Assembly: GCA_003003725.1 (NCBI GenBank)
Contig: PVWI01000016.1
Coordinates: forward strand, 1 to 39,654
Reading direction: 5' to 3'
DNA length: 39,654 nucleotides
Source of the DNA: a filamentous cyanobacterium Phorm 6
GTDB lineage: Bacteria > Cyanobacteriota > Cyanobacteriia > Cyanobacteriales > Microcoleaceae
Shown here in pieces: positions 32,423-39,654 of the stretch. The translations under genes were made by a program, and so were the position numbers. The notes below the pieces were generated by a model that saw only the letters and a program-made list of their open reading frames with translations, did no database searches and was not told the origin of the DNA. How positions within the stretch are numbered: the stretch's first letter is position 1; each line of letters starts with the position of its first letter.

Positions 32423-33556
32423 CTAAAAGTCTACGCCCCGCTTTAGTTCTACGCCTCGATCGCCGTAGTGTTTGTGACAGTATACCTCGGAGTGTACGCT
32501 TGCCAAGTCAAAGTAAGCGTGGGGTTTGTAGCACCGCCCAGTGATAATGATTTCTGTATCCCGGGGCTTCCGCAGCAGTGCTTCGACGATCGGCTCTACC
32601 GGCAGCAGTTCTAAGTCTACTGTGGGATTGAGTTCGTCGAGAATAATCGTTTTGTACCAGCCACTGGCGATCGCCATTTTAGCGATTTCCCAGCCGCGTT
32701 CGGCTTCGATGCAATCGAGCTCTTGCTGTTGTCCCCGCCAAACTATAGCATCTCGGCCGCACCGCTGGTGATCTACTAGCTGCGGGTAACTTTGGCGCAA
32801 AGCGGAGATCGCCGCATCTTCTGTATAACCGGTACCACCTTTGAGCCACTGTACGATTAACACGCGGTGGGATTGGTCTTGGCTGATACCCCTGCCGATC
32901 GCCTGCAAAGCTTTGCCCAAAGCGCTTGTTGACTTGCCTTTGCCTGCTCCGGTGTATATTTCGATACCTGAAATATTATGCTCTGCGGCTGCGGGGTGAT
33001 AGTGGGGCTTCATTTCTGAGTGCAAGTCGGCAATCTCTAGCAAAGCTTCGGGGGCTGCTCGGCCTGTGGCGATTACTTCTAAATATTCGGGTTTGTTTTT
33101 GAGGGTTTGGACTACTTCGTCAACGGGCAGCAAACCTAAGTCCAATACGGGGTTTAGTTCGTCTAGAACCACGACGGAATAGAGTTCACTGGCGATCGCT
33201 CCTTTGGCGATATCCCAGCCTCGCTGAGCTTCGGCGCGATCGAACCGGGTGATTGCTTCGGCCCCAAAATATTCGGCTCTACCGGTGCGTACTTGGTCGA
33301 TCAGGTGCGGAAATGCCCGTTGCAGGGCTTCTATTGCCCCGTCTTCGTCGTAGGAGCGGCCGGGGCCTTTGAGAAAGCGCAGCAACAAGATTCGGGTAGG
33401 CGAGTCGGAATTGATACCCAGCCCGATCGAGCGCAACACTACTCCCAAAGCTGCCTGAGACTTGCCTTTCCCAGCACCGTCATAGACGTGAATCTGACCC
33501 TCGGCGCGTTCTGAGCGGGATGAGGCTGTCCGAATACCAATGCCATTCCTTACCAT
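32423..33556 (-). CDS. Double-domain corrinoid adenosyltransferase (CobO/BtuR-like)
   Basis: CobO/BtuR enzymes transfer the adenosyl group of ATP to cob(I)alamin-type corrinoids. The 377-residue protein is two such domains in tandem, each with a P-loop (GAGKGKS at 27-33 and 203-209), an LDELNPxxDL motif (130-140 and 306-315), and a conserved HSE motif near the end (HSEMKPHYH at 179-187, HSEVYCHKHY at 355-364). Normal CobO is about 200 residues and dimeric, so this is a fused pseudo-dimer; similar double forms are known in cyanobacteria. Both P-loops are intact, so both sites may bind ATP. No other cobalamin gene is adjacent. Confidence 0.88.
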   Translation of the reverse strand: MVRNGIGIRTASSRSERAEGQIHVYDGAGKGKSQAALGVVLRSIGLGINSDSPTRILLLRFLKGPGRSYDEDGAIEALQRAFPHLIDQVRTGRAEYFGAEAITRFDRAEAQRGWDIAKGAIASELYSVVVLDELNPVLDLGLLPVDEVVQTLKNKPEYLEVIATGRAAPEALLEIADLHSEMKPHYHPAAAEHNISGIEIYTGAGKGKSTSALGKALQAIGRGISQDQSHRVLIVQWLKGGTGYTEDAAISALRQSYPQLVDHQRCGRDAIVWRGQQQELDCIEAERGWEIAKMAIASGWYKTIILDELNPTVDLELLPVEPIVEALLRKPRDTEIIITGRCYKPHAYFDLASVHSEVYCHKHYGDRGVELKRGVDF

Positions 33557-34250
33557 AATCAGCAGTTATTTCAGTCTGTCTCGGGGTGGGTATTCGATCG
33601 CGCCTATTGAATATTCAATGTTTCCATTCTGTTGGCGGATCTCAAAAGATTATACGATATTGTCTCAACCGCCAATTTTACTCTTCGGCGGTCAGGAACC
33701 CAATTATTGGCTCAAATCTGCGGTCAAGATTCTGCCCCTTGTGATGTACAATTAAAATTTAACACAGACTGATATACCTGAAGGCTTGTCAGTAACTCAG
33801 GTCTAAAGACACGCTCGCTTGGTCGAGAGAAATCAAACAAGCTATACTGACCCGTCAAGCGTCTTAACTGACTACGTTTTTTGAGTCATGACACCCCGGA
33901 ATGCGAAGCTAGTTCCTTGCTCTGTCATCTGCAATTAAACAGTTTTCAAGTCACTGAAACAGTGTTGCAGGTCTAAAAAGCTCGCCAAACATTGACTAAG
34001 CTAACATTACCCCAAAAGGGAGGCTCTAATCGAGCAAACATTACGCGATCGCGGGTTGTAAGGTTTGAGATGGTAATTGTCCCATCGAAAGTACAGTACA
34101 AAAGTACACCTGATCGAACGACTCGCCAGGCGGTAATGGAAAGATTCAAAGCGGCGGTCACGCTCGCGTAGTCGAATGTGTTGAAACCGCCGGATCGTTT
34201 TCCTCTCAGGTCTAAAGACTCTGAGTTTCGCACTTACCGAGTTTTTTTTT
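33557..34250. other. 694-bp spacer upstream of the fra operon, with three GGTCTAAA repeats
   Basis: CAGGTCTAAA occurs at about 33798, 33968 and 34207; the first and third copies are CTCAGGTCTAAAGAC, and the third folds with CTGAG into a hairpin at 34205-34225, 26 bp before the fraC start. AGTACAAAAGTAC at 34095-34107, preceded by another GTAC, resembles a cyanobacterial LexA box. A run of nine Ts directly precedes the fraC ATG. I see no tRNA and no convincing ORF. Confidence 0.5.
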
Positions 34251-34781
34251 ATGATTGCGAGTGTTTTCCCATTTCGGACTGTTTTGGTGCAAGTATTAAT
34301 TGTATTTTTGGCGATCGCAATCGAATCCTGGTTCCTCCAAAAACTACTCAAACTTGGCCCCAGAACCAGCGTTGAATATACAGCCATCCTCAATTTATCT
34401 TGTACTTGCGTAGGCTGGTTAGTTTTCTTCTGCATCGAAAGCGTTCTTCCCAAAGATTTGCGGGAACGGCTAATCGGTTATATATTATTGGGAGGAGGTC
34501 AGGATATTTACGGCCCAATAACTCTAATAGCAGTCTCAATATTGGCAGTAACTTTCCTAGCGAAATGGAAAGGATTAGAATTCGTAGAAAAGATGGCCTC
34601 TGGGAACAAAAAATCTTCTGTACCTCAATTTATGGGGCCAGCTACCCTCACCAAGCGTCCTCCCAAAAAAGCTTTTCGAGTAACTACCCAATTCGGGGCA
34701 GTTTTAATCTCCCACACAGTCAGCAATATCATTATTTTAACCGTGTTGTTTTTGCAAAGCGTCAGTAATTACAATCTATGA
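34251..34781 (+). CDS. fraC: Filament integrity protein FraC (probable)
   Basis: A 176-residue membrane protein with helices near 10-30, 46-65, 82-103 and 149-170. In Anabaena, FraC is a small septal membrane protein needed for filament integrity and for molecular exchange between cells. The assignment relies on length, topology (VFLAIAIESWFLQKLLKLG, then an Asn-Leu-rich helix and FFCIESVLP, as I recall from FraC) and above all on gene order: a FraD-like protein and a FraE-like ABC-2 permease follow. Its stop overlaps the fraD start (ATGA). No SD is visible, since a T-run precedes the ATG. It supports a filamentous organism. Confidence 0.75.
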   Translation: MIASVFPFRTVLVQVLIVFLAIAIESWFLQKLLKLGPRTSVEYTAILNLSCTCVGWLVFFCIESVLPKDLRERLIGYILLGGGQDIYGPITLIAVSILAVTFLAKWKGLEFVEKMASGNKKSSVPQFMGPATLTKRPPKKAFRVTTQFGAVLISHTVSNIIILTVLFLQSVSNYNL

Positions 34782-35776
34782 TGAAGCAATTTTTGGATGT
34801 CACTCAGCAACTCGCTAAGCTGAGGAGCAGCGTTTGGGAAACTAATAAAAAAGTCCAAAAGGCAATGATGCCGCCTAGAGTGGTCCACTGGAAGACTCCT
34901 TTACTGCTCAGCATCTTTTTAGGTTTGCTGGCAGTGGCGGCAGTCACTGACTTGCGGACGAGAACTCTGATGTTTGATATGAGCTGGTTGTTGTTTGCAC
35001 TTTCAATGGGTTTGCTGACCAGCCAGAAACCTTTTATAATTAAAGGAGTAAGTCTGAGTCCGTGGGTGGCAAGCATCATAATTGGTCTGTGGTTGCTGAT
35101 AAGATTGCCGTCGGACAAGAAGGAAATAGCATGGATAGCCGGCCCAATTATAGCAGTAGTAGTTCTTGCTATAATCAGGGTTTGGAAGAGCGATTCAAAA
35201 CGGGAAAGTATCAAGGAGTTGATTCGCCCTGAGTTTTTGATGATAACTCTAATTCATGTGACGTTTTCCTGTTGGTTTGCATTTCATTTTTTAATTCAAG
35301 GTTGGATACAACAATATCCGAGTGTTTTATCGCAGGATTTGAGGAAAAGCGATTATGTGGTGACATTTCAACAGCCAACTATTAATCGCTCCCGAGGAGT
35401 TGTCATCCTCAATGCAATGGATAGATACCTGCAAAATGAAGCCCGCACAAAACCGTGGGCCCAGGTTGAACAAATGTTAATAGATATTGACAACGAGCGA
35501 TTTTTTCTGAAGAATCAAGCGTTAGGAACAATTGGGATAGTCCCAGAAGATGCGAGTTGGGATGTCAAAACTTCGATCGTCCAAGGACAGTCCCGCTATC
35601 AGTTAGAGATGCAGGCAACCTGGATGGGGCTGGTTTTTCGACCGGAAATATATTCGTTTACCAAGTCTTGTGAGGTGTTCGATGCAGGGAATCGGGCTAC
35701 TGTAACCTGTGGCGATATCAAACGCTCTAAACCTGGACTGAAAAAAGATGGAACTCCGGGAGATAGTCAAGTTTGA
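34778..35776 (+). CDS. fraD: Filament integrity / septal junction protein FraD (probable)
   Basis: A 332-residue protein: a short cytosolic helical start, five membrane segments between about 32 and 185 (for example LLLSIFLGLLAVAAV, MSWLLFALSMGLL, IAWIAGPIIAVVVLAIIRV), then a periplasmic domain of about 140 residues ending in a hydrophilic tail. This five-helix plus periplasmic layout is that of FraD, the plug protein of septal junctions in Anabaena. The 4-bp overlap with the upstream gene means coupled translation. The N-terminal coiled coil is shorter than I recall for the heterocyst formers. The periplasmic part has two cysteines (SCEVF and VTCGD) that could pair. Confidence 0.75.
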   Translation: MMKQFLDVTQQLAKLRSSVWETNKKVQKAMMPPRVVHWKTPLLLSIFLGLLAVAAVTDLRTRTLMFDMSWLLFALSMGLLTSQKPFIIKGVSLSPWVASIIIGLWLLIRLPSDKKEIAWIAGPIIAVVVLAIIRVWKSDSKRESIKELIRPEFLMITLIHVTFSCWFAFHFLIQGWIQQYPSVLSQDLRKSDYVVTFQQPTINRSRGVVILNAMDRYLQNEARTKPWAQVEQMLIDIDNERFFLKNQALGTIGIVPEDASWDVKTSIVQGQSRYQLEMQATWMGLVFRPEIYSFTKSCEVFDAGNRATVTCGDIKRSKPGLKKDGTPGDSQV

Positions 35777-35856
35777 TCGTCTCGCAGCTAGATGCAAACA
35801 TTACAGCAGTAGATCATGCTGCTGCTGTAAGTTTATCTCATTTACCAATTCCCAAG

Positions 35857-35886
35857 CAGTAAGGTGCGCACTGCGCACCCTACATA
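35857..35886. repeat. GGTGCGCACTGCGCACC interspersed hairpin
   Basis: GTAAGGTGCGCACTGCGCAC then CCTACA forms a strong stem between fraD and fraE, of the family also found at 1847, 17789 and 38632-38782. It could attenuate transcription within the operon. Confidence 0.8.
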
Positions 35887-35915
35887 TAGAAGCTTGGCGT
35901 AAGTCGTGATTGACT

Positions 35916-35950
35916 AATTCCCAATTCCCAATTCCCAATTCCCAATTCCC
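35916..35950. repeat. Heptamer repeat (AATTCCC)5 abutting the fraE start codon
   Basis: Five perfect AATTCCC units run from 35916 to 35950, and the fraE ATG begins at 35953. The repeat thus takes up the whole region where the ribosome-binding site should lie, and no GGAG-like sequence is present. Confidence 0.95.
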
Positions 35951-35952
35951 AA

Positions 35953-36726
35953 ATGAATTTGAGAAGAATCTTGACAGTCGCTACCAATGTATTTTGGGAA
36001 GTAATTCGCGATCGCATCCTTTACTTAGTTATTATTTTTGCTCTGTTGATGGGAGCTGTGGTGCGGTTGATACCGGAATTGGCAGCGACAACCGAGAAAA
36101 AAATAATCTTAGATATAGGTTTGGCTGCGATGAGCATCCTAGGTCTAATTGTCACAGTTTTTGTGGCTACTGGACTGGTGAACAAAGAAATTGAAAAGCG
36201 GACTGTTTACCTGTTAATTGCCAAGCCGATAAGTCGCGCTGAGTTAATTGTGGGCAAGCATTTAGGGCTGTCATCGGTGCTGGCTGTGCTTGTCGCAGCA
36301 ATGACTGCAATCTATCTGGCTATTCTGAGTTTCAGCCGGATTCCTTACCCTTTGGGTAGTATTTTAATTGCTTCGCTGTTTGTTTGGTTTGAGCTGTGTC
36401 TGATGGCTGGTGTCGGGATTTTATTCGGGGTGTTTAGTAGTTCGCTGCTGGCAACTTTACTGACATTTGGTGTTTATTTGATGGGGCATTCCACCCGGGA
36501 TTTAGTGGCTTTGGGGAAGTTAACTAAAAATCCTGGTATTGAACAATTGATGATGGGACTTTATCTGGTTTTGCCCGATTTAGCCAGATTCAATTTGAGA
36601 AATGATGCTGTTTATGGACAAGTTCCTTACTTGGCGGGTTTGATTACAGATGCTGGTTATGGTTTGCTGTATGTGGTGTTGCTGCTGTCAATTGCGATCG
36701 CCATATTTTCCCGCCGGGAATTTTAA
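35953..36726 (+). CDS. fraE: FraE-like ABC-2 permease of the filament integrity operon
   Basis: A 257-residue ABC-2 type membrane protein with six helices near 20-42, 52-75, 98-120, 135-160, 165-190 and 228-250. VNKEIEKRTVYLLIAKPISR (about 75-94) is the coupling-helix motif of this permease group. FraE in Anabaena is encoded last in fraCDE and is needed for filament integrity at low nitrogen. The ATPase partner is not in the operon. The gap of 176 bp from fraD holds a hairpin repeat and a heptamer array up to the start codon. A general ABC permease is the alternative, but the gene order makes FraE more likely. Confidence 0.8.
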   Translation: MNLRRILTVATNVFWEVIRDRILYLVIIFALLMGAVVRLIPELAATTEKKIILDIGLAAMSILGLIVTVFVATGLVNKEIEKRTVYLLIAKPISRAELIVGKHLGLSSVLAVLVAAMTAIYLAILSFSRIPYPLGSILIASLFVWFELCLMAGVGILFGVFSSSLLATLLTFGVYLMGHSTRDLVALGKLTKNPGIEQLMMGLYLVLPDLARFNLRNDAVYGQVPYLAGLITDAGYGLLYVVLLLSIAIAIFSRREF

Positions 36727-36729
36727 ATA

Positions 36730-36786
36730 GTTCGTAGTGAGGACTTTAGTCCTCGGATTGGAAGGACTAAAGTCCTCACTACGAAC
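36730..36786. repeat. Palindromic interspersed repeat, 24-bp perfect arms
   Basis: Arms 36730-36753 and 36763-36786 are perfectly complementary around a nine-base loop (CGGATTGGA). Each arm itself holds the GGACTTTAGTCC dyad. This is the simplest complete member of the family. It starts four bases after the fraE stop codon. Confidence 0.95.
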
Positions 36787-36797
36787 CAAATTTATTG

Positions 36798-36821
36798 TCT
36801 ATCTTAGCGCGCTAAGATAGA
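36798..36821. promoter_or_regulatory. 24-bp perfect palindrome upstream of the Uma2 gene
   Basis: The centre CTTAGCGCGCTAAG is extended on both sides to 24 self-complementary bases with no loop. It lies 66 bp before the Uma2 start, at a place where a promoter could be. The absence of a loop favours a protein operator or an even-cruciform rather than a terminator. It resembles no repeat elsewhere in the window. Confidence 0.55.
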
Positions 36822-36886
36822 GATCAGGTTGTCGATCGGCAATCTCGACTAAAACTCAAACTTTTATTGGTAAAATGAGGTGACTT

Positions 36887-37666
36887 ATGACTGCTGTAAT
36901 TCAAAAACCGATATCACAGCTAAAGATTACCTGGCCCCTGCTACCCGATGATTTTATACTACCAGATGACCCCGTGGAAAATATAGAACATCCTTTAATC
37001 GCTAATGGTTTGCGCCAGTCTTTAGTAGATTCCCCGGAACTAACGCAAGACGCACTGATAGTTTCTAATTTTGCTTTGTGCGCTGCTGTGGACGATCGCA
37101 CTATTTGCAAAGCCCCAGACTGGATGTACGCGCGCCCCGTACAACCTTGGCCTCACAATGAACCGCGCCGCAGCTATACTCCTCATACCGAAGGAACAGT
37201 GCCTTTTGTAGTGATGGAATTTCTGTCAGCTACTTACGGTGATGAATACTCTGTCGAACACACAGAAAAAATCGGTAAGTGGTTTTTTTACGAAAAAGTA
37301 ATCAGAGTCCCTCGCTATGTCATTTTTAGACCGCATACGGGTAGAATAGAAGTCTATGCGCTGGAATCCGAGTGTTATGACAATCAAAATCCTGATAAAA
37401 ATGGGCGTTATTTGATACCTGGATTGGATCTGTTTTTGGGAGTTTGGGTGGGAACTCGCGAAGGTAGAACAGGAAATTGGCTGCGCTGGTGGAATGCGGC
37501 CGGCGAGTTGCTTTTGTGGCCAGAAGAACGGGCCGAATCTGAACGCCAGCGGGCCGATCGCGAACAGCAAGATAAAGAGTCAGCCCAGACTCTGCTGGAA
37601 CAGGAAAGACAACGCAATCAAGAACTTTTGGCAAGATTGTCCGCCCTCGACATCGATCCAGAATAA
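36887..37666 (+). CDS. Uma2 family (DUF820) restriction-endonuclease-like protein
   Basis: A 259-residue protein of the Uma2/DUF820 family, which is strongly expanded in cyanobacteria. The PD-(D/E)xK-like core is recognisable in DRTICKAPDWMYARPV (about 69-84), VPFVVMEFLSATYGDEY (about 105-121) and the KWFFYEKVIRVPRYVIFRP region (about 132-150). The C-terminus (about 214-255) is a coiled coil of ERQRADREQQDKES type. This is a subgroup with a long N-terminal segment. The function of Uma2 proteins is unproved. GAGGTG lies a few bases before the ATG. Confidence 0.88.
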   Translation: MTAVIQKPISQLKITWPLLPDDFILPDDPVENIEHPLIANGLRQSLVDSPELTQDALIVSNFALCAAVDDRTICKAPDWMYARPVQPWPHNEPRRSYTPHTEGTVPFVVMEFLSATYGDEYSVEHTEKIGKWFFYEKVIRVPRYVIFRPHTGRIEVYALESECYDNQNPDKNGRYLIPGLDLFLGVWVGTREGRTGNWLRWWNAAGELLLWPEERAESERQRADREQQDKESAQTLLEQERQRNQELLARLSALDIDPE

Positions 37667-37773
37667 TAGTCCTGGATGCAGAAACCGGTTTTTTTTACAA
37701 AACTACTGCTTTTGAGCCTTAAACACTAGCTAAAAACCCGGTTTATTTGGTATTTATGCGTAATTCCTAAGTA

Positions 37774-38616
37774 ATGAAAATTGAAATCATGTTAGTCGAA
37801 AAACTCGAAAAATTAACAAATCTGTTCGCGCAGATGGAACGGGCGCTGATTGCCTACTCTGGTGGCATTGACAGCACTTTAGTGGCAAAAATTGCTTTTG
37901 ACGTGTTGGGCGATCGCGCTTTGGCCGTGACTGCCGTTTCCCCGTCTTTATTGCCAGAAGATTTAGAAGATGCGCGGATTCAAGCAGCAGAAATTGGGAT
38001 TGCTCACGAAGAGGTAGAAACTCAGGAAATGGCGAATCCTAATTATACTTCTAACCCGGTTAATCGCTGCTATTTCTGCAAAAGCGAACTGCACGATACT
38101 TTGAAACCGCTAGCACTCGCAAAGGGTTATCCTTATGTGGTGGATGGCGTTAATGCTGATGATTTAAAGGATTACCGTCCGGGAATTCAGGCTGCGAAGG
38201 AACGGGGCGCGCGATCGCCTTTAGCAGAAATAGGACTTACTAAATTTGAAGTGCGACAATTAGCAAAAGAATTGGGTTTGCCTTGGTGGGAGAAACCGGC
38301 ACAGCCTTGTTTGAGTTCGCGCTTTCCCTATGGTGAAGAAATCACGGTGGCGAAGTTGCAAAGAGTGGGGCGCGCTGAACGATATTTGCGGCAGTTGGGG
38401 CTGAAAAATCTGCGAGTGCGATCGGATGGAGATACGGCGCGCATTGAGTTACCAGCCCAGGAGATTCAGCAGTTTGTATTAAATGCTGATTTGCCTGGAT
38501 TGGTTGCGGTGTTTCAGGAGTTTGGTTTTGTGTACGCAACTTTGGATTTGGAGGGGTTTCGCAGTGGGAAATTAAATCAGGTTTTGCAGCCGGAGTTGTT
38601 AGGGGCGAAAGGTTAA
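37774..38616 (+). CDS. larE: LarE-like ATP-dependent sulfur transferase
   Basis: LarE adenylates a pyridinium dicarboxylate and donates sulfur in making the nickel-pincer nucleotide of lactate racemase. The PP-loop is YSGGIDST (28-35). C179 in QPCLSSRFPYG corresponds to the sulfur-donor cysteine of the Lactobacillus enzyme, and C99 and C102 (NRCYFCKSEL) add to it, which could mean a cluster-using, catalytic form rather than a sacrificial one. Length (280) is typical. M6 (37789) may be the real start. larA, larB and larC are not nearby; many cyanobacteria have LarE without evident racemase. Confidence 0.9.
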   Translation: MKIEIMLVEKLEKLTNLFAQMERALIAYSGGIDSTLVAKIAFDVLGDRALAVTAVSPSLLPEDLEDARIQAAEIGIAHEEVETQEMANPNYTSNPVNRCYFCKSELHDTLKPLALAKGYPYVVDGVNADDLKDYRPGIQAAKERGARSPLAEIGLTKFEVRQLAKELGLPWWEKPAQPCLSSRFPYGEEITVAKLQRVGRAERYLRQLGLKNLRVRSDGDTARIELPAQEIQQFVLNADLPGLVAVFQEFGFVYATLDLEGFRSGKLNQVLQPELLGAKG

Positions 38617-38631
38617 TTAATCCTAACTTAT

Positions 38632-38782
38632 AACGGTAAGGTGTTGAGCATTTAAGTTTGTAGGTGTGCACTGCGCACCAGTAGATTTAGACACTGCACA
38701 TTGCGCACTATACAAACTCAATCGGTGCACATTTCTCACCCTACAAAATCAACCGGTGCGCATTGCGCACCCTACTGGAATT
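38632..38782. repeat. Cluster of GGTGCGCATTGCGCACC hairpins, about four degenerate copies
   Basis: GTGTGCACTGCGCACC, CACTGCACATTGCGCAC, GGTGCACATTTCTCACC and GGTGCGCATTGCGCACC follow one another at about 35-45 bp spacing, joined by CTACAAAxTCAA-like words. The copies differ in how well their stems are kept; the last one is perfect. This occupies most of the 268-bp spacer between larE and the SGNH gene. Confidence 0.8.
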
Positions 38783-38884
38783 ATGCCGATCGCAATTTTG
38801 CTCTCATTTACATAAATCCTGACTGCTGGTTCAAGCAATAGCATAAACTAAACTAAACTAACAGCAAAAGTAGTAGCAAGTTTT

Positions 38885-39619
38885 ATGAAAGTTAAGTTTA
38901 GATTAATCTCCGCCGTTTTGGCTTTGTTGTTGTCCACGTATATCCCCTTTCGGGTGTTAGCTAATTCGCCGTCGGGAGATACAGTTAGTTCGGCGCTGTG
39001 GTGGCAAGTTATTGTATACAATCAGGTGCAGCAAATTAAAGAGCAGCAATATCAAGGTTGCGTTTGGGGCGATTCTATTTCTTCGGCTCTGGGCGATTCT
39101 TTGGGAGCAAAAAACTTTAATTTTGCGATCGGCGGAATGAGCACGGTTTCGCTGCTAGAACAGCTTAAGCTGGTGGTTCCTTTGCGGTTTACCTGCGAAA
39201 AATCGATTATTGCGATCGGCACAAATGATGTTATGTACGGGATTGGCGACGAGCAGTTTGTCAGCAATTTGAAAGAGGCGATCGCAATTATGCGATCGAT
39301 CGGCAGCAAACAGATTATTCTAATTCCTGCTTTTTATTCAACTCTTGCCGCCAGCTACAATCCTAAATTTGCAGGAACAATTGCTAGAGTTGACGAAATC
39401 AATGTTCTCATCAATAAAGTAGCAGCCGAAGAAAATATAACCGTGGAATCTAGGGGCATACAAGCCTTATTTAAGGACAAAGCTCTAAATACAGATTTAA
39501 CAATTGATGGCGTTCACCTCAATGCCAAAGGTTTAGATATATACAGAAAAGTTTTGTTAGATATTTTAACTCCTCCCTTAACAACGCGCAGTTTTTCCGA
39601 TCTAATATACTTTTCTTAA
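38885..39619 (+). CDS. Exported SGNH/GDSL hydrolase
   Basis: A 244-residue protein with an N-terminal signal peptide (KVKFRLISAVLALLLSTYIP, likely cleavage after VLA at about 26). Block I is WGDSISSALG with nucleophile S64, block III is IGTND with N114, and block V is DGVHLNAKG with D208 and H211. Block II Gly is probably in AIGGMS (81-86). All four catalytic features are there, so an active esterase or lipase in the periplasm is expected, perhaps an acyl-group remover on a polysaccharide. It follows a repeat cluster and has no SD of note. Confidence 0.9.
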   Translation: MKVKFRLISAVLALLLSTYIPFRVLANSPSGDTVSSALWWQVIVYNQVQQIKEQQYQGCVWGDSISSALGDSLGAKNFNFAIGGMSTVSLLEQLKLVVPLRFTCEKSIIAIGTNDVMYGIGDEQFVSNLKEAIAIMRSIGSKQIILIPAFYSTLAASYNPKFAGTIARVDEINVLINKVAAEENITVESRGIQALFKDKALNTDLTIDGVHLNAKGLDIYRKVLLDILTPPLTTRSFSDLIYFS

Positions 39620-39654
39620 AAAGCCTGTAATACCATTTTTCTAAAGATATGCTA

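Noticed and set aside
33780-34000. Possible tRNA or tmRNA fragment in the spacer before fraC
   Set aside because: No T-loop GGTTCRAxYCC, no acceptor stem and no CCA-like end could be assembled.
34091-34107. NtcA site (GTA-N8-TAC) upstream of fraC
   Set aside because: The GTAC copies have the wrong spacing for GTA-N8-TAC; only a LexA-like reading fits.

Overview
The window is chromosomal DNA from a filamentous, probably non-heterocystous cyanobacterium of the Microcoleus/Oscillatoria/Phormidium type. The grounds are: many GCGATCGC (HIP1) octamers in genes and spacers; a complete petN (29-residue cytochrome b6f subunit); a GUN4-like protein; a likely filament-integrity operon (fraC-fraD-fraE); XisH/XisI homologues; and several families of palindromic interspersed repeats. 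The genus is inferred from overall character only. No rRNA, tRNA, CRISPR array or complete insertion sequence was seen.

Layout. 1-6.5 kb: a DEDDy exonuclease with a duplicated C-terminal module, gyrA with an unusual C-terminal domain, an HDAC-family deacetylase, and a 62-residue protein downstream of a textbook CRP (cAMP receptor) site. 7-15.5 kb: the ATPase and the permease of a DrrAB-like ABC exporter lie about 6.6 kb apart. Between them is an accessory cluster: DUF433/DUF5615, VapBC and AbrB/PIN toxin-antitoxin pairs, XisHI, a short STAND NTPase without a repeat sensor, a 42-residue zinc-finger protein, a membrane-anchored GUN4-like protein, and two decayed antitoxin genes. 15.6-18.6 kb: a small exported protein, a seven-copy 33-bp repeat, a GlcD-like FAD oxidase and a methyltransferase. 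19-22 kb: two class III adenylate cyclases in tandem, one with a haem-attachment motif in its sensor and one with a HAMP-linked sensor. 22.3-28.3 kb: bioA-bioB, a methyltransferase, an NAD(P)-binding protein, a membrane protein, petN, a DJ-1/PfpI protein and a broken DUF167 gene. 28.4-33.6 kb: a MITE-like element, a CsbD protein, a DUF6883/DUF4926 pair, an RTX-repeat protein and a double-domain CobO-like adenosyltransferase. 34.2-39.6 kb: fraC-fraD-fraE, a Uma2 nuclease, larE and an exported SGNH hydrolase.

Connections. The two cyclases and the CRP site make a plausible cAMP circuit, although they are 13 kb apart. The fra operon speaks for multicellular filament biology. The spacers are dominated by at least four repeat families, a MITE-like element present as one complete and one decayed copy, and a 21-bp mini-insertion sitting next to half HIP1 sites in three places, in two of which it lies inside a broken gene.

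The most unusual items are the displaced GyrA-box and acidic minisatellite in gyrA, the 21-bp mini-insertion, the toxin-antitoxin island that appears to split an ABC exporter, the haem-type sensor cyclase beside a second cyclase, and the heptamer repeat that abuts the fraE start codon. All names rest on reading motifs and gene order; no database search was possible.
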